This document shows positions 17,894 through 25,421 of a stretch of DNA of 53,387 nt, in pieces; position 1 is the first letter of the stretch; every line of letters begins with the position of its first letter. The notes under the pieces were generated by a model. The model saw nothing but the letters and a program-made list of their open reading frames with translations, was not told the origin of the DNA and searched no databases. The stretch comes from an uncultured Bacteroidales bacterium (GTDB lineage: Bacteria > Bacteroidota > Bacteroidia > Bacteroidales > Muribaculaceae). The stretch is from assembly GCA_947175575.1 (NCBI GenBank), contig CAMWNG010000006.1, forward strand, positions 1 to 53,387. The letters are read 5' to 3'. The position numbers were made by a program, and so were the translations under genes.

Positions 17894-18093
17894 GCGAAAT
17901 TCTCGGATATTAGGTTATATTGTACGCATAAAGTTTGAAAATAAGTGTATCATTTGAACAAAGATACAAAACTGATTTCGAGCTTGTATGCAAATGCGAA
18001 TATAATGCTCGTTGTGTGTGAATATCGGATGTAATAAAGTTATGAATCGTTATAAAACCCCTGTCAATGATCCCCACGTAATTATTCCCGATT

Positions 18094-18123
18094 TTGTGGC
18101 GTCGTTGTTTTTTTGTAACTTTG
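18094..18123 (+). promoter_or_regulatory. Complete Bacteroidota promoter for the XRE regulator gene
   Basis: TTG at 18094-18096, a 19-nt spacer and TAACTTTG at 18116-18123 match both consensus elements at the expected distance. The start codon follows 23 nt after the -7 box. Confidence 0.8.
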
Positions 18124-18146
18124 GAAAAAATTGAAGACAGATAATT

Positions 18147-18590
18147 ATGCCACGCATTGATATAGCCCAGTTGCGCAAGAGCCTTGGAATCAGCCAGAGC
18201 GAGTTGGCTCAGAAGTTACAGATAAATCAGAGTTTCCTTTCGGCTATCGAGAACGGCCGGAGTCCGCTGCCGCAGGAGAAGGAGAATCGGCTTGCCGAGA
18301 TTTTTCCTGACGTCGATTTCTCGGAGTTCATGATGGAACCTGAGCGCGACTCTGCAAAAAGCATTGACGATCTGTCAGAGACGGAGATGATAAATCTATT
18401 CCTGCAGCGGTTCCATTCGCAGGCTCACCGCCACGACGATTCACAACACCATCAGCAACATCACCAGCGCATCGAACTGCTCGAGGCTCAAAACGCCGAA
18501 CTGATCCGTCAGAACGGTAAACTCCTCGACCGCCTGGACGACCTCATGACCCGCCTTCTCGACCTCCAGTCGCGCCTCAACGGCGGATGA
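18147..18590 (+). CDS. Small XRE-family HTH regulator with histidine-rich linker and coiled coil
   Basis: 147 residues. Residues 5-58 are a classic Cro/C1 helix-turn-helix (LRKSLGISQSELAQKLQINQ, then FLSAIENGRSPLP). Residues 90-113 form a linker very rich in His and Gln (HRHDDSQHHQQHHQ), and residues 114-145 are a leucine-heptad coiled coil (IELLEAQNAELI, LLDRLDDLMTRLLDL) that should make it dimeric. A promoter lies directly upstream. The gene overlaps the end of the convergent lipoprotein gene by 14 bp. The target is unknown. The His-rich linker could bind metal, but that is speculation. Confidence 0.85.
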   Translation: MPRIDIAQLRKSLGISQSELAQKLQINQSFLSAIENGRSPLPQEKENRLAEIFPDVDFSEFMMEPERDSAKSIDDLSETEMINLFLQRFHSQAHRHDDSQHHQQHHQRIELLEAQNAELIRQNGKLLDRLDDLMTRLLDLQSRLNGG

Positions 18591-19209
18591 GAGGGAGGAT
18601 TTCGCCCTCGAAGATGTCGCGTGACATTATGCGGTAGTGTACTTTGTAGAGTTCGTTGAACTCGCGGCTGTGATGCGCCACATAATTCCCCTCGGCCAGG
18701 CGGTCGAGGATAGCGCGGCGGTCGGTTTCAACTCCCGGATAACCATAACCGGTGCTCATAAGCGCAGAATCGATAACAGACCATTCCGCCTGCCATACCT
18801 CCGGGGCCGGAGGTTCGATGCCATTCACGCTGCGGACGAACGCATCGAAATATTGCGGAAAACCGACTGTGCTGTCAGCTACCAGCGACAGGTTGACGCG
18901 ATAGAAATTCGTGCGATAACCCGCAGGTTCGTATGCCGGACCGTAAAACTCCGTGCAACCCTCGAGTTCGCCCTGTATGCCGGCCGCTGCTCGTGCGGTG
19001 TCGGCCAACAGATGACCCGGCCCGAAATAATCCTGCATGAAATTTTTATAAACGTCCTGATACCGCGCACCGGGGTATGTGGCCAGATAGGAGTCAATCG
19101 CCCGGCGCACAGAATCGGCTCGTTCGGAAACTTCGGTGCCATGACCGTGTCCGCAGGCTGTCGCAGTCAAGAAGACAGCCACGACAGGAAAGAGTTGTCT
19201 GATTTTCAT
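18577..19209 (-). CDS. Lipoprotein of unknown function
   Basis: 210 residues with a lipoprotein signal peptide: lipobox TATAC puts the acylated cysteine at residue 19, followed by GHGHGTE. The mature part is soluble and probably mostly helical, with many aromatic residues (KNFMQDYFGPGHLL, FYGPAYEPAGYRTNFYRVNL, YVAHHSREFNELYKVHYRIM). I do not recognise a family. It overlaps the upstream methyltransferase gene by four bases (ATGA), so both are on one transcript. Its 3' end overlaps the convergent XRE gene. Confidence 0.8.
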   Translation of the reverse strand: MKIRQLFPVVAVFLTATACGHGHGTEVSERADSVRRAIDSYLATYPGARYQDVYKNFMQDYFGPGHLLADTARAAAGIQGELEGCTEFYGPAYEPAGYRTNFYRVNLSLVADSTVGFPQYFDAFVRSVNGIEPPAPEVWQAEWSVIDSALMSTGYGYPGVETDRRAILDRLAEGNYVAHHSREFNELYKVHYRIMSRDIFEGEILPLIRR

Positions 19210-19799
19210 TTTTCAATTTCGACAATATACAGCTCTTCGCTTTCGGCTACCACACGTGTCGGGAAGCCTGCGGCGGCGAGGCGTGCGGCCAGGGAAGTGG
19301 CCGAGGGCAGCGGCTCATGCGGAGCGTGTTTGTCGGCATGTATGTTGTTCACGAACACCTCATCGTTGGGGAAGGCTATGATTATCCGGCCTTCCGGAGC
19401 GAGCGACTCATCGAACAAGCGCCGCAATGTGGCGATGGGATAATGAAGATGAGGATACACGCAGTAAAGCAGCACCAGGTCGAACTTGCCGTCGATCGGT
19501 TCGGTCTCGAAGTCCTTACATTCGAGCGACACATTGCCGAGGTGCGAGTTCTTGCGTTCACACTCGGCGAGCATGCCGCGGCTAATGTCCACCCCGGTGA
19601 CATGACCGTCGGGTCCGACCATCTCCGACAGATAAGGCAAAAGGACTCCGGTTCCGGTGCCGAGATCGAGCACACGCATTCCGGGTTCGACACCGCAGAG
19701 TGTGAGAATCAGACGTACCTTCGGAGGCAGCGATTTAATTTCCATAGAGTCCCACCGGGGTGCAATCTTGTCGAAAAATGCAATTTCGTCGGCAGTCAT
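19206..19799 (-). CDS. Class I SAM-dependent methyltransferase
   Basis: 197 residues, a Rossmann-fold Methyltransf_11/25 type enzyme. Motif I is MRVLDLGTGTGVLLPYL (residues 39-55) and the acidic end of strand 2 is VTGVDISRGML near 70. Motif post-II is ECKDFETEPI near 93, and motif III is LVLLYCVYPHLHYP near 107. The opening phrase FFDKIAPRWDSM is common to small ubiE-like methyltransferases. The substrate cannot be told. It is the first gene of a two-gene operon with the lipoprotein and is divergent from the TonB receptor gene. A -7 box lies about 40 nt upstream. Confidence 0.88.
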   Translation of the reverse strand: MTADEIAFFDKIAPRWDSMEIKSLPPKVRLILTLCGVEPGMRVLDLGTGTGVLLPYLSEMVGPDGHVTGVDISRGMLAECERKNSHLGNVSLECKDFETEPIDGKFDLVLLYCVYPHLHYPIATLRRLFDESLAPEGRIIIAFPNDEVFVNNIHADKHAPHEPLPSATSLAARLAAAGFPTRVVAESEELYIVEIEK

Positions 19800-19836
19800 G
19801 AGCGAAGTATAAGTTATGTAGATTATAATTTCAGGG

Positions 19837-19844
19837 CAAAATTA
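19837..19844 (-). promoter_or_regulatory. Bacteroidota -7 promoter box for the methyltransferase-lipoprotein pair
   Basis: On the minus strand this is TAATTTTG, matching TAnnTTTG, about 38 nt upstream of the methyltransferase start. It lies back to back with the promoter of the TonB receptor gene. Confidence 0.5.
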
Positions 19845-19876
19845 CTGAAAATTTCTGATATTTTAAAAAGTTTTTG

Positions 19877-19884
19877 TAATTTTG
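19877..19884 (+). promoter_or_regulatory. Bacteroidota -7 promoter box for the TonB receptor operon
   Basis: TAATTTTG matches TAnnTTTG. CTG, one mismatch from TTG, lies 19 nt upstream at 19855-19857. Transcription would start near 19891, which supports the ATG at 19929 as the start. Confidence 0.65.
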
Positions 19885-19928
19885 CGGCATCAAACAAAAC
19901 GCATACAAAATCTAAACGAACATACAAC

Positions 19929-21800
19929 ATGAAACATCCGCTTCTGGTTCTGTCAGTTATTGCTGTCGGTGCCGCCTCATTATCCGCTACACCACTTGAT
20001 GAAGATACCCTGCATCTGAAAGAAGTCCTTGTCACCGCCCCGGCAAAGACCAACGTAATGTTGACTCCGCTGGATGTTTCCGTGGTCACTTCCACCGTAA
20101 TTGAAAAATCGACGGAATCTTCACTTATGCCTGTAATACAGCATAATGTTCCAGGCGTCTTCGTCACAGAGCGCGGGTTCGCCGGCTACGGCGTGTCGAA
20201 CGGCGCGGCCGGTTCGATGAGCATCCGCGGAGTGGGCGACAATAACCGTGTGCTGTTTCTCATTGACGGGCAGCCGCAGTGGGCAGGACTGTTCGGCCAC
20301 TCCCTGCCGGACATATATGTGTCTAACGGCGTAGAGCGCGTCGAGGTGGTCAAAGGCCCGTCTTCGCTGCTTTACGGTTCCGGTGCTATGGCCGGGTCGG
20401 TCAATATCATCACCCGACATCACACCGAGGATGGCGTTTCGGGACGCGCACGTGCTATGTTCGGGTCGTTCACCACACAGAAATTCGATGTCTCCACCGG
20501 CTTCAAGAAAGGCAAACTCTCAGGTGTGGCAGCCGGACAGGTCAACCGCTCGAACGGCAACCGCGAAGGTTCCGAGTTCTGGCTTGCCAACGAATATCTC
20601 CACATGCAATATTCGGCCTCGGGGCACTGGAATGTGGGTACGAATGTCGAGATGACCCAGACCAAATCCAACAATCCCGGCACCCTTCAGAGTCCGCTCC
20701 TCAGCATGTGGACCCGCATGGACCGCGGTATGGCGTCTGTGTTCGCCAACGACCGCTACGGCATAGCCAACGGTGGCGCGCAGGCATGGATCAGCTGGGG
20801 CAAACACCTCATCGACGACGGCTATGCGCCGGGCGGCACTCCCCGAAGCTACCTTTTCAATTCCACCGACTACAACATGGGTTTCACCGTGTTCCAGACC
20901 GTCAATCCATGGCAGATGGCCGACATCTCCGCCGGTATCGACTTCCAGCACTGGGGCGGACATTCATGGAACACCGACAAGGCCGACCCCTCGCAGCGCA
21001 CATCCGATTTCCATCAGGGAGAGAACGAAGTGGCCGGTTATGTCATGATGCAGCAGGGCTTCTTCTCCGACCGACTGTCAGTCAACGCCGGTGTGCGTCT
21101 TCAGCACGGTTCGCAGTACGGCAACGTGTGGGTTCCCCAGGCAGGTGTCATCTATCATCCGGCAGCGGCGGCCGACATCAAGTTCTCCTACGGAAAAGGC
21201 TTCCGTTCGCCCAACCTCCGCGAGCTTTACATGTACGGCATGGCGAACTCCGATCTGCGTCCGGAATACATGTATAATTACGAACTCGCCTACAATCAGC
21301 ATCTGCTTTCCGGACGGCTGATGCTCGGAGCCGCGCTTTACTTCATCGACGGTAAGGACCAGATACTCATGATACCTGTCGACGGACGCAACCGATGGAT
21401 GAATGTCGGAAAATTCCATAATAAAGGTTTTGAGCTTCAGGGCGCATATACCATCAACAGCCTATGGAACATCCAGGCCAATTACGCCTATCTGCACACT
21501 GACAACAATTCGGTGATCGCTCCAAAAAACACGCTTAACGCCGAACTCAATTACACTCCGGGGCCGCTGTCGTTCACCCTTTCCAGCAACACCGTCTGGA
21601 GTCTTCAGAACGGTAATCCGACCGGCGCCACCGCATCCTATTCGCTTCTCAATCTGCGCGCTTCGTACACTATGGGCCTGCGCATGCCGCTGACCTATCT
21701 TGTTAAACTCGACAACATCACCAACCGTCATTACGATGTGATATACGGTCGCCCGATGCCGGGCATCACCATCATGGGCGGCGTGGAATTCAAGTTCTGA
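19929..21800 (+). CDS. TonB-dependent outer-membrane receptor (BtuB/FepA-like size)
   Basis: 623 residues from the ATG at 19929. The open frame extends far upstream but only as antisense of the methyltransferase gene. A signal peptide (MKHPLLVLSVIAVGAASLSA) is followed by a TonB-box-like stretch (LHLKEVLVTAP), the plug domain (MSIRGVGDNNRVLFLIDGQP and VERVEVVKGPSSLLYGSGAM) and a 22-strand barrel ending in an aromatic residue (GGVEFKF). It lacks the carboxypeptidase-like N-terminal domain of SusC, and no SusD partner is present. It imports a substrate using TonB energy. The adjacent nucleoside symporter starts 4 bp downstream, so the substrate may be a nucleoside or nucleic-acid fragment. That link rests only on position. 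Confidence 0.92.
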   Translation: MKHPLLVLSVIAVGAASLSATPLDEDTLHLKEVLVTAPAKTNVMLTPLDVSVVTSTVIEKSTESSLMPVIQHNVPGVFVTERGFAGYGVSNGAAGSMSIRGVGDNNRVLFLIDGQPQWAGLFGHSLPDIYVSNGVERVEVVKGPSSLLYGSGAMAGSVNIITRHHTEDGVSGRARAMFGSFTTQKFDVSTGFKKGKLSGVAAGQVNRSNGNREGSEFWLANEYLHMQYSASGHWNVGTNVEMTQTKSNNPGTLQSPLLSMWTRMDRGMASVFANDRYGIANGGAQAWISWGKHLIDDGYAPGGTPRSYLFNSTDYNMGFTVFQTVNPWQMADISAGIDFQHWGGHSWNTDKADPSQRTSDFHQGENEVAGYVMMQQGFFSDRLSVNAGVRLQHGSQYGNVWVPQAGVIYHPAAAADIKFSYGKGFRSPNLRELYMYGMANSDLRPEYMYNYELAYNQHLLSGRLMLGAALYFIDGKDQILMIPVDGRNRWMNVGKFHNKGFELQGAYTINSLWNIQANYAYLHTDNNSVIAPKNTLNAELNYTPGPLSFTLSSNTVWSLQNGNPTGATASYSLLNLRASYTMGLRMPLTYLVKLDNITNRHYDVIYGRPMPGITIMGGVEFKF

Positions 21801-21804
21801 CCAG

Positions 21805-23133
21805 ATGTCCGGAATCCTGCGCCTGCGTCTTTCGGCACTCTATGCCCTTCAGTTCGCTGTATGGGGTTGTTATCTTTCATGCTTCGGACAGCTGTTAGGG
21901 GCGTCCGGGCTGGGTGCGAGCATCCAGTGGTTCTATGCTGCGGTGGGAATCGTGTCGCTCTTCACGCCGGTGCTTATGGGCTATGTGGCCGACCGTTTCA
22001 TTGCATCGGTACGTCTGCTCGGGTTATGCCACCTTGGAGCGTCGGTCGTGATGACTGCTGCCTGGGTCTATGCCGCGAGTCGTCCGACAATGGATTTCGG
22101 AGCCTTTTTCCCTTTGTATCTTGGCTTCCTCGCGTTTTATATGCCTACAATGGCTCTGAGCAACACCACCGCGTTCGGCATCCTGAAGGCGAACGGGCTT
22201 CGCCCTGTCGATCATTTCCCCTCCATACGCATCTGGGGCACCATAGGCTTCGTGGCCGCGATGTGGTTTGTAAACAGCGCATATTTTTATGACGGCTCTT
22301 TCGGCTTTACGCTCGACGACAGTGTCCCGGCCGCCCGATTCCGTTTCCAATACACCTCCATGCAGCTGCTCTCCGCGGCGGTTTTCGGGCTGCTTACAGC
22401 CATATATACTCTCACCTTGCCGCGAGTTGAGCCGACGGCCCCCAAACGCGGCCCGGGGCTGCCCATACTGCGGTCATTCGCTCTTTTCCGCGACCCGCAG
22501 GTCCGGAATTTCTTGATCTTCGCGGTTTTCGCCGGTGTGTGTCTCCAAATATCCAACGGCTATGCAATTCCGTATATAAACCATTTCATGGCTGACGCGC
22601 GCTATGCCGGCTCGTTCGCCGCCGGGAACGCCACCATGCTTTTCTCGCTTTCGAATATATCCGAGGCCTTATGCGTGCTGCTTGTAGGTGTGAGTCTTAA
22701 ACGGTTCGGAGTGAAGTGGGTGATCGCATTGGCTCTTCTGGCGTGGAGTCTGCGGTTTCTGTTGCTCGGCGCGGGAAACCCCGGAGACGGGCTATGGCTC
22801 CTTGTCGGCTCCATGCTTGTCTACGGCATCGGATTCAATTTCTTCAATATCGCCGGAAACATTTACATGGACAGCGTGAGCGACTCCACCAACCGCGGGT
22901 TCGGTCAGGGGCTTCTGATGATGATGAGCAACGGTATCGGTGCGTCGTGCGGTATGATAGCCGCCGGGGCTGTGGTAAACCACTATTGCCGTTGGCAACC
23001 CGTGTCGACTCCCGGAGGCACGGTAATGCCCCTTTTCATGGGCGACTGGACCGCCCCATGGCTTATCTTCGCGGCATACGCACTCGCCGTAACAGTCCTG
23101 ATATGCCTGTTCCTGCGCAATTCCAAGACATGA
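21805..23133 (+). CDS. MFS transporter, NupG-type nucleoside:H+ symporter family
   Basis: 442 residues with 12 predicted membrane helices. The opening LRLSALYALQFAVWGCYLSCFG and the stretch SIRIWGTIGFVAAMWFVN near residue 145 are typical of the NupG/XapB branch (Nuc_H_symport), as is GFGQGLLMMMSNGIGASCGM near 365. It should carry nucleosides across the inner membrane with protons. It starts 4 bp after the TonB receptor stop codon and ends just before hairpin element C, which probably terminates it. Confidence 0.85.
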   Translation: MSGILRLRLSALYALQFAVWGCYLSCFGQLLGASGLGASIQWFYAAVGIVSLFTPVLMGYVADRFIASVRLLGLCHLGASVVMTAAWVYAASRPTMDFGAFFPLYLGFLAFYMPTMALSNTTAFGILKANGLRPVDHFPSIRIWGTIGFVAAMWFVNSAYFYDGSFGFTLDDSVPAARFRFQYTSMQLLSAAVFGLLTAIYTLTLPRVEPTAPKRGPGLPILRSFALFRDPQVRNFLIFAVFAGVCLQISNGYAIPYINHFMADARYAGSFAAGNATMLFSLSNISEALCVLLVGVSLKRFGVKWVIALALLAWSLRFLLLGAGNPGDGLWLLVGSMLVYGIGFNFFNIAGNIYMDSVSDSTNRGFGQGLLMMMSNGIGASCGMIAAGAVVNHYCRWQPVSTPGGTVMPLFMGDWTAPWLIFAAYALAVTVLICLFLRNSKT

Positions 23134-23153
23134 AAATAAATAAGGGCAATCAA

Positions 23154-23195
23154 GACCCCGTTCCCCGGAATTAACAAATGTCGGGGAACCGGGTC
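23154..23195. repeat. Hairpin element C (GACCCCGTTCC family), probable two-way terminator
   Basis: 42 nt. GACCCCGTTCCCCG pairs with CGGGGAACCGGGTC at 13 of 14 positions. The plus-strand side is followed by TCTAAG and seven T residues, giving a strong terminator for the nucleoside symporter gene. On the minus strand, the element border CTTAGACC supplies the TAG stop codon (23195-23197) of the GntR gene. Read in reverse it matches element D at 25380 at 33 of 42 positions, with an identical loop block ATTTGTTAA. Confidence 0.85.
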
Positions 23196-23557
23196 TAAGA
23201 TTTTTTTGACAGATCTTCGGGGAGGACATCATCGAGTGTGAGTTGCAGACGAGTCATCTCGGCGAAGAATTCCGGGGCTTTCGTCTTGATGAACTCCATC
23301 CGTTGCAGATGCAGGGCGCGCTCGCGGGCGTCTTCGGTCAGAAAATATCCCATGCCGCGGCGTACTTCCATGATGCCGTCGGCCTGCAGGCTCTCATACG
23401 CGCGCAGGACCGTGTGCGCGTTTACCGACATCTGTGCGCCGAGGTCGCGCATGGACGGCACGCGGGCACCGTTTTTCCATTCGCCTTCAAGAATCCGCGC
23501 GCACACATAGTCGGCTATCTGACGATAGATGGGGCGTTCGGCGTGAAACTCCATCAT
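23195..23557 (-). CDS. GntR-family regulator, YtrA-like (short)
   Basis: 120 residues. Residues 8-75 are a winged helix of the GntR type: PIYRQIADYVCARILEGEW, then GARVPSMRDLGAQMSVNAHT and VLRAYESLQADGIMEVRRGM. The remainder is a short helical tail, as in the YtrA subfamily, with no large effector domain. YtrA regulators usually repress the ABC transporter operon they belong to. It is the last gene here, overlapping the membrane-protein gene by ATGA. Its TAG stop codon lies inside hairpin element C. Autorepression of the promoter at 25311-25340 is inferred. Confidence 0.92.
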   Translation of the reverse strand: MMEFHAERPIYRQIADYVCARILEGEWKNGARVPSMRDLGAQMSVNAHTVLRAYESLQADGIMEVRRGMGYFLTEDARERALHLQRMEFIKTKAPEFFAEMTRLQLTLDDVLPEDLSKKS

Positions 23558-24357
23558 ATCTGTGACCTCTTGATTTTATTGTAAAAAACAGGGATCGATA
23601 TGGCGAACACCACTGCGCCGAGGGTTGCCATTCCGTAGAGGACAAGCCGTATCATAGTTGTGACGAAAGACAATCCGGCTTTAAAACCCTCCTCGTAAGG
23701 GGCGTCTCCCATGCTTATGAGGTCTGCTTTGGTCAACTCGGTTATCGCAATCACTATACCGAAAATCATGCAGACCACTCCGAGTGCGACCATTCCGATC
23801 ACAAGACCTGCAATGGTGGACATCACCGGACTTCTGCGAGCTATCAGCGCAGCATAGAGTCCGAAAGCCATAGGTGTGATATTTCCCAATATTCCGCAAA
23901 GCATGTACGTGAACGACCGATAGTTGACCGAGTCAAGAAATCCTGTCAACTCCGGCTCGCCTTTTGCATACATCTTGTTCAATATTCTGAGCAGGTCGGA
24001 TGGTACGCCAAAAGCAGCTCCGATGCTTTCGTATATTTCCCACAGCAACGAAAGCCCGACGGGTGCGACTATGAAGCAGAAAAGGACAGGTACGGCGGTG
24101 CGCTCCGCGGCTGTGGCGGGGATCTGAAGCTCAAGCGCGCGTTCGCGTCCGAGCGCGAAAACGAACGGCGCACCGAAGACGATATAGCTCACTACCGATG
24201 AAAACAAGGGGTAGCCGAAAGTCGTTCTGTAACAGTAATCTGCAACGAGTCCGAGATAGGTTATCAGAAGCGCGCCCCCCGCGATAATCCACATGCGCAG
24301 CATGCGAGGATGATAAAAGCTCCATAGCGATGTGAAACGTGAAAAATCAAAACTCAT
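23554..24357 (-). CDS. Membrane protein, probable ABC permease subunit
   Basis: 267 residues with about six hydrophobic segments: near residues 20-40 (MLRMWIIAGGALLITYLGLV), 50-65, 90-110 (VPVLFCFIVAPVGLSLLW), 150-170, 180-205 (IAGLVIGMVALGVVCMIFGI) and 240-260. It overlaps the ATPase gene upstream by 11 bp and the GntR gene downstream by four, so the three are translated together. It should be the membrane half of the transporter. The substrate is unknown. Related operons respond to cell-wall stress or export peptides. Confidence 0.8.
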   Translation of the reverse strand: MSFDFSRFTSLWSFYHPRMLRMWIIAGGALLITYLGLVADYCYRTTFGYPLFSSVVSYIVFGAPFVFALGRERALELQIPATAAERTAVPVLFCFIVAPVGLSLLWEIYESIGAAFGVPSDLLRILNKMYAKGEPELTGFLDSVNYRSFTYMLCGILGNITPMAFGLYAALIARRSPVMSTIAGLVIGMVALGVVCMIFGIVIAITELTKADLISMGDAPYEEGFKAGLSFVTTMIRLVLYGMATLGAVVFAISIPVFYNKIKRSQI

Positions 24358-25201
24358 GGCTGCGGGGATTATAGCGGTTTATAAAATCTGCGAGAGAGTG
24401 GCCTGCGGCTGATGTGAGGGCCGAGAAAAGCAGCGGAAAGTCAATCTCGGTGTCCAGCCCGTCCTCATTGGCAATAACGGCATGGAACAGTCCGCCGAAG
24501 GGTTCCTGATAAGCCGCGCCCTGAACAGGTGACGGCGAGGTTACGAAAGCTATGCGTTCCAGCAGGTCGGGAATGGAAATCGACAGACTGAGCCGCCCCT
24601 TGTCGAGATAAAGCAGATGGGTGAACATGCTGCTGAGCTCATGGATGTTGTGGGTGGCTATTACAAGGGTCGAATCGTCAGACACGCAGCGGTTGATCAT
24701 TCGCATGAAGATCTTTTTGGAGTCTATGTCCATGCCGTTTGCCGGCTCGTCGAGCAGCAGATACTTCACTCCCAGACTCAGCGCGTAGGCCAACAGCGAC
24801 TTGCGGCGCATGCCGAGGCTAAGCGAATCCAGTTTCTCAGTGCCTGTGAGTCCGAAGTCGGTCAGATTAGCTCTCAGAAGTTCCGGATTGAAGGACGGAT
24901 AGAAGCATGCGTGCCGTTTTTCAAGTTCGGCGATGGTAGGCATCGGCGATTTGAGGTCGTCAGGCATGTAGAAAATCTGTTTCATGTCCTCCGGACGTCG
25001 TAAGGTGATATCCCGGCCGTCGAGTTTTACTTCGCCTTCAGTAGCGAAAAGTAAAGTTGACAGCAGTCGCAACAGGGTGGTCTTTCCGGCACCGTTGCTG
25101 CCGATAAGCAGATATGTTCCCGGACCAATCTCGGTATTGGCATCGGTAATGGCCTGCACTCCGCCCTTGTATTTATAACTAACGTGGTCAAGAGTCAGCA
25201 T
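24347..25201 (-). CDS. ABC transporter ATP-binding protein
   Basis: 284 residues. Walker A is GSNGAGKTTLLRLLS (residues 33-47), the signature is LSLGMRRKSLLAYALSLG near 125, Walker B is YLLLDEPANGMD near 147, and the H-loop is VIATHNIHELS near 178. About 70 residues beyond the ATPase core form a small C-terminal domain (SPSPVQGAAYQEPFGGLFHA onward). It powers the membrane protein encoded next. The gene starts 2 bp after the stop codon of an 18-residue hydrophobic peptide gene. Confidence 0.95.
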   Translation of the reverse strand: MLTLDHVSYKYKGGVQAITDANTEIGPGTYLLIGSNGAGKTTLLRLLSTLLFATEGEVKLDGRDITLRRPEDMKQIFYMPDDLKSPMPTIAELEKRHACFYPSFNPELLRANLTDFGLTGTEKLDSLSLGMRRKSLLAYALSLGVKYLLLDEPANGMDIDSKKIFMRMINRCVSDDSTLVIATHNIHELSSMFTHLLYLDKGRLSLSISIPDLLERIAFVTSPSPVQGAAYQEPFGGLFHAVIANEDGLDTEIDFPLLFSALTSAAGHSLADFINRYNPRSHEF

Positions 25202-25203
25202 AA

Positions 25204-25260
25204 TCAGAGCAGAATGAGAATTAGAAGCAGGGGTAAGATGGCTGCAAGAAGTTCTTTCAT
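25204..25260 (-). CDS. 18-residue hydrophobic peptide, first cistron of the ABC/GntR operon
   Basis: The minus strand reads ATG at 25260 to TGA at 25204, giving MKELLAAILPLLLILILL. A charged start is followed by 13-14 hydrophobic residues, enough to enter or cross the inner membrane. It lies between a complete promoter (25311-25340) and the ATPase ATG, which comes 2 bp after its stop codon, so translational coupling is likely. It could be a small subunit of the transporter, a leader peptide that tunes translation, or chance. No homologue can be checked here. It is too short for normal gene finding. Confidence 0.5.
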   Translation of the reverse strand: MKELLAAILPLLLILILL

Positions 25261-25310
25261 ATCCTTGTAGGTGTTATAGAATTCGGGTGTGCTACATCAC
25301 TAACACACTG

Positions 25311-25340
25311 CAAAGGTATGAAGAAATATCGGATTACCAA
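25311..25340 (-). promoter_or_regulatory. Complete Bacteroidota promoter of the ABC/GntR operon
   Basis: On the minus strand, TTG (25340-25338), a 19-nt spacer and TACCTTTG (25318-25311) match both consensus elements. The leader to the peptide ATG at 25260 is about 45 nt. The area overlapping this promoter is where a GntR operator would be expected, but no clear palindrome was picked out by eye. Confidence 0.8.
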
Positions 25341-25379
25341 AATAAATCCGAAAAAAAGTTCCGGACGCCGGAAATTTAA

Positions 25380-25421
25380 GACCCCGTTCCATAATATTTG
25401 TTAAGGCTGGGTAACGGGGTC
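25380..25421. repeat. Hairpin element D (GACCCCGTTCC family)
   Basis: 42 nt. GACCCCGTT pairs with AACGGGGTC (9 bp), continued by CC/GG with a bulge. The loop contains AATATTTGTTAAGGC, matching the arm of the long element B at 38948. The right border GGGTCTAAG contains, on the minus strand, the TAG stop codon (25421-25423) of the neighbouring hypothetical gene. It would terminate that gene before it reaches the ABC operon promoter. Confidence 0.8.

Noticed and set aside
16770-18590. DUF1016 nuclease and XRE gene as a classic toxin-antitoxin pair
   Set aside because: They are divergent with a 306-bp gap and separate promoters, and the XRE protein is not of a known antitoxin type.
19317-19928. 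Upstream extension of the TonB receptor frame
   Set aside because: It is antisense to the methyltransferase gene. The signal peptide and promoter place the start at 19929.
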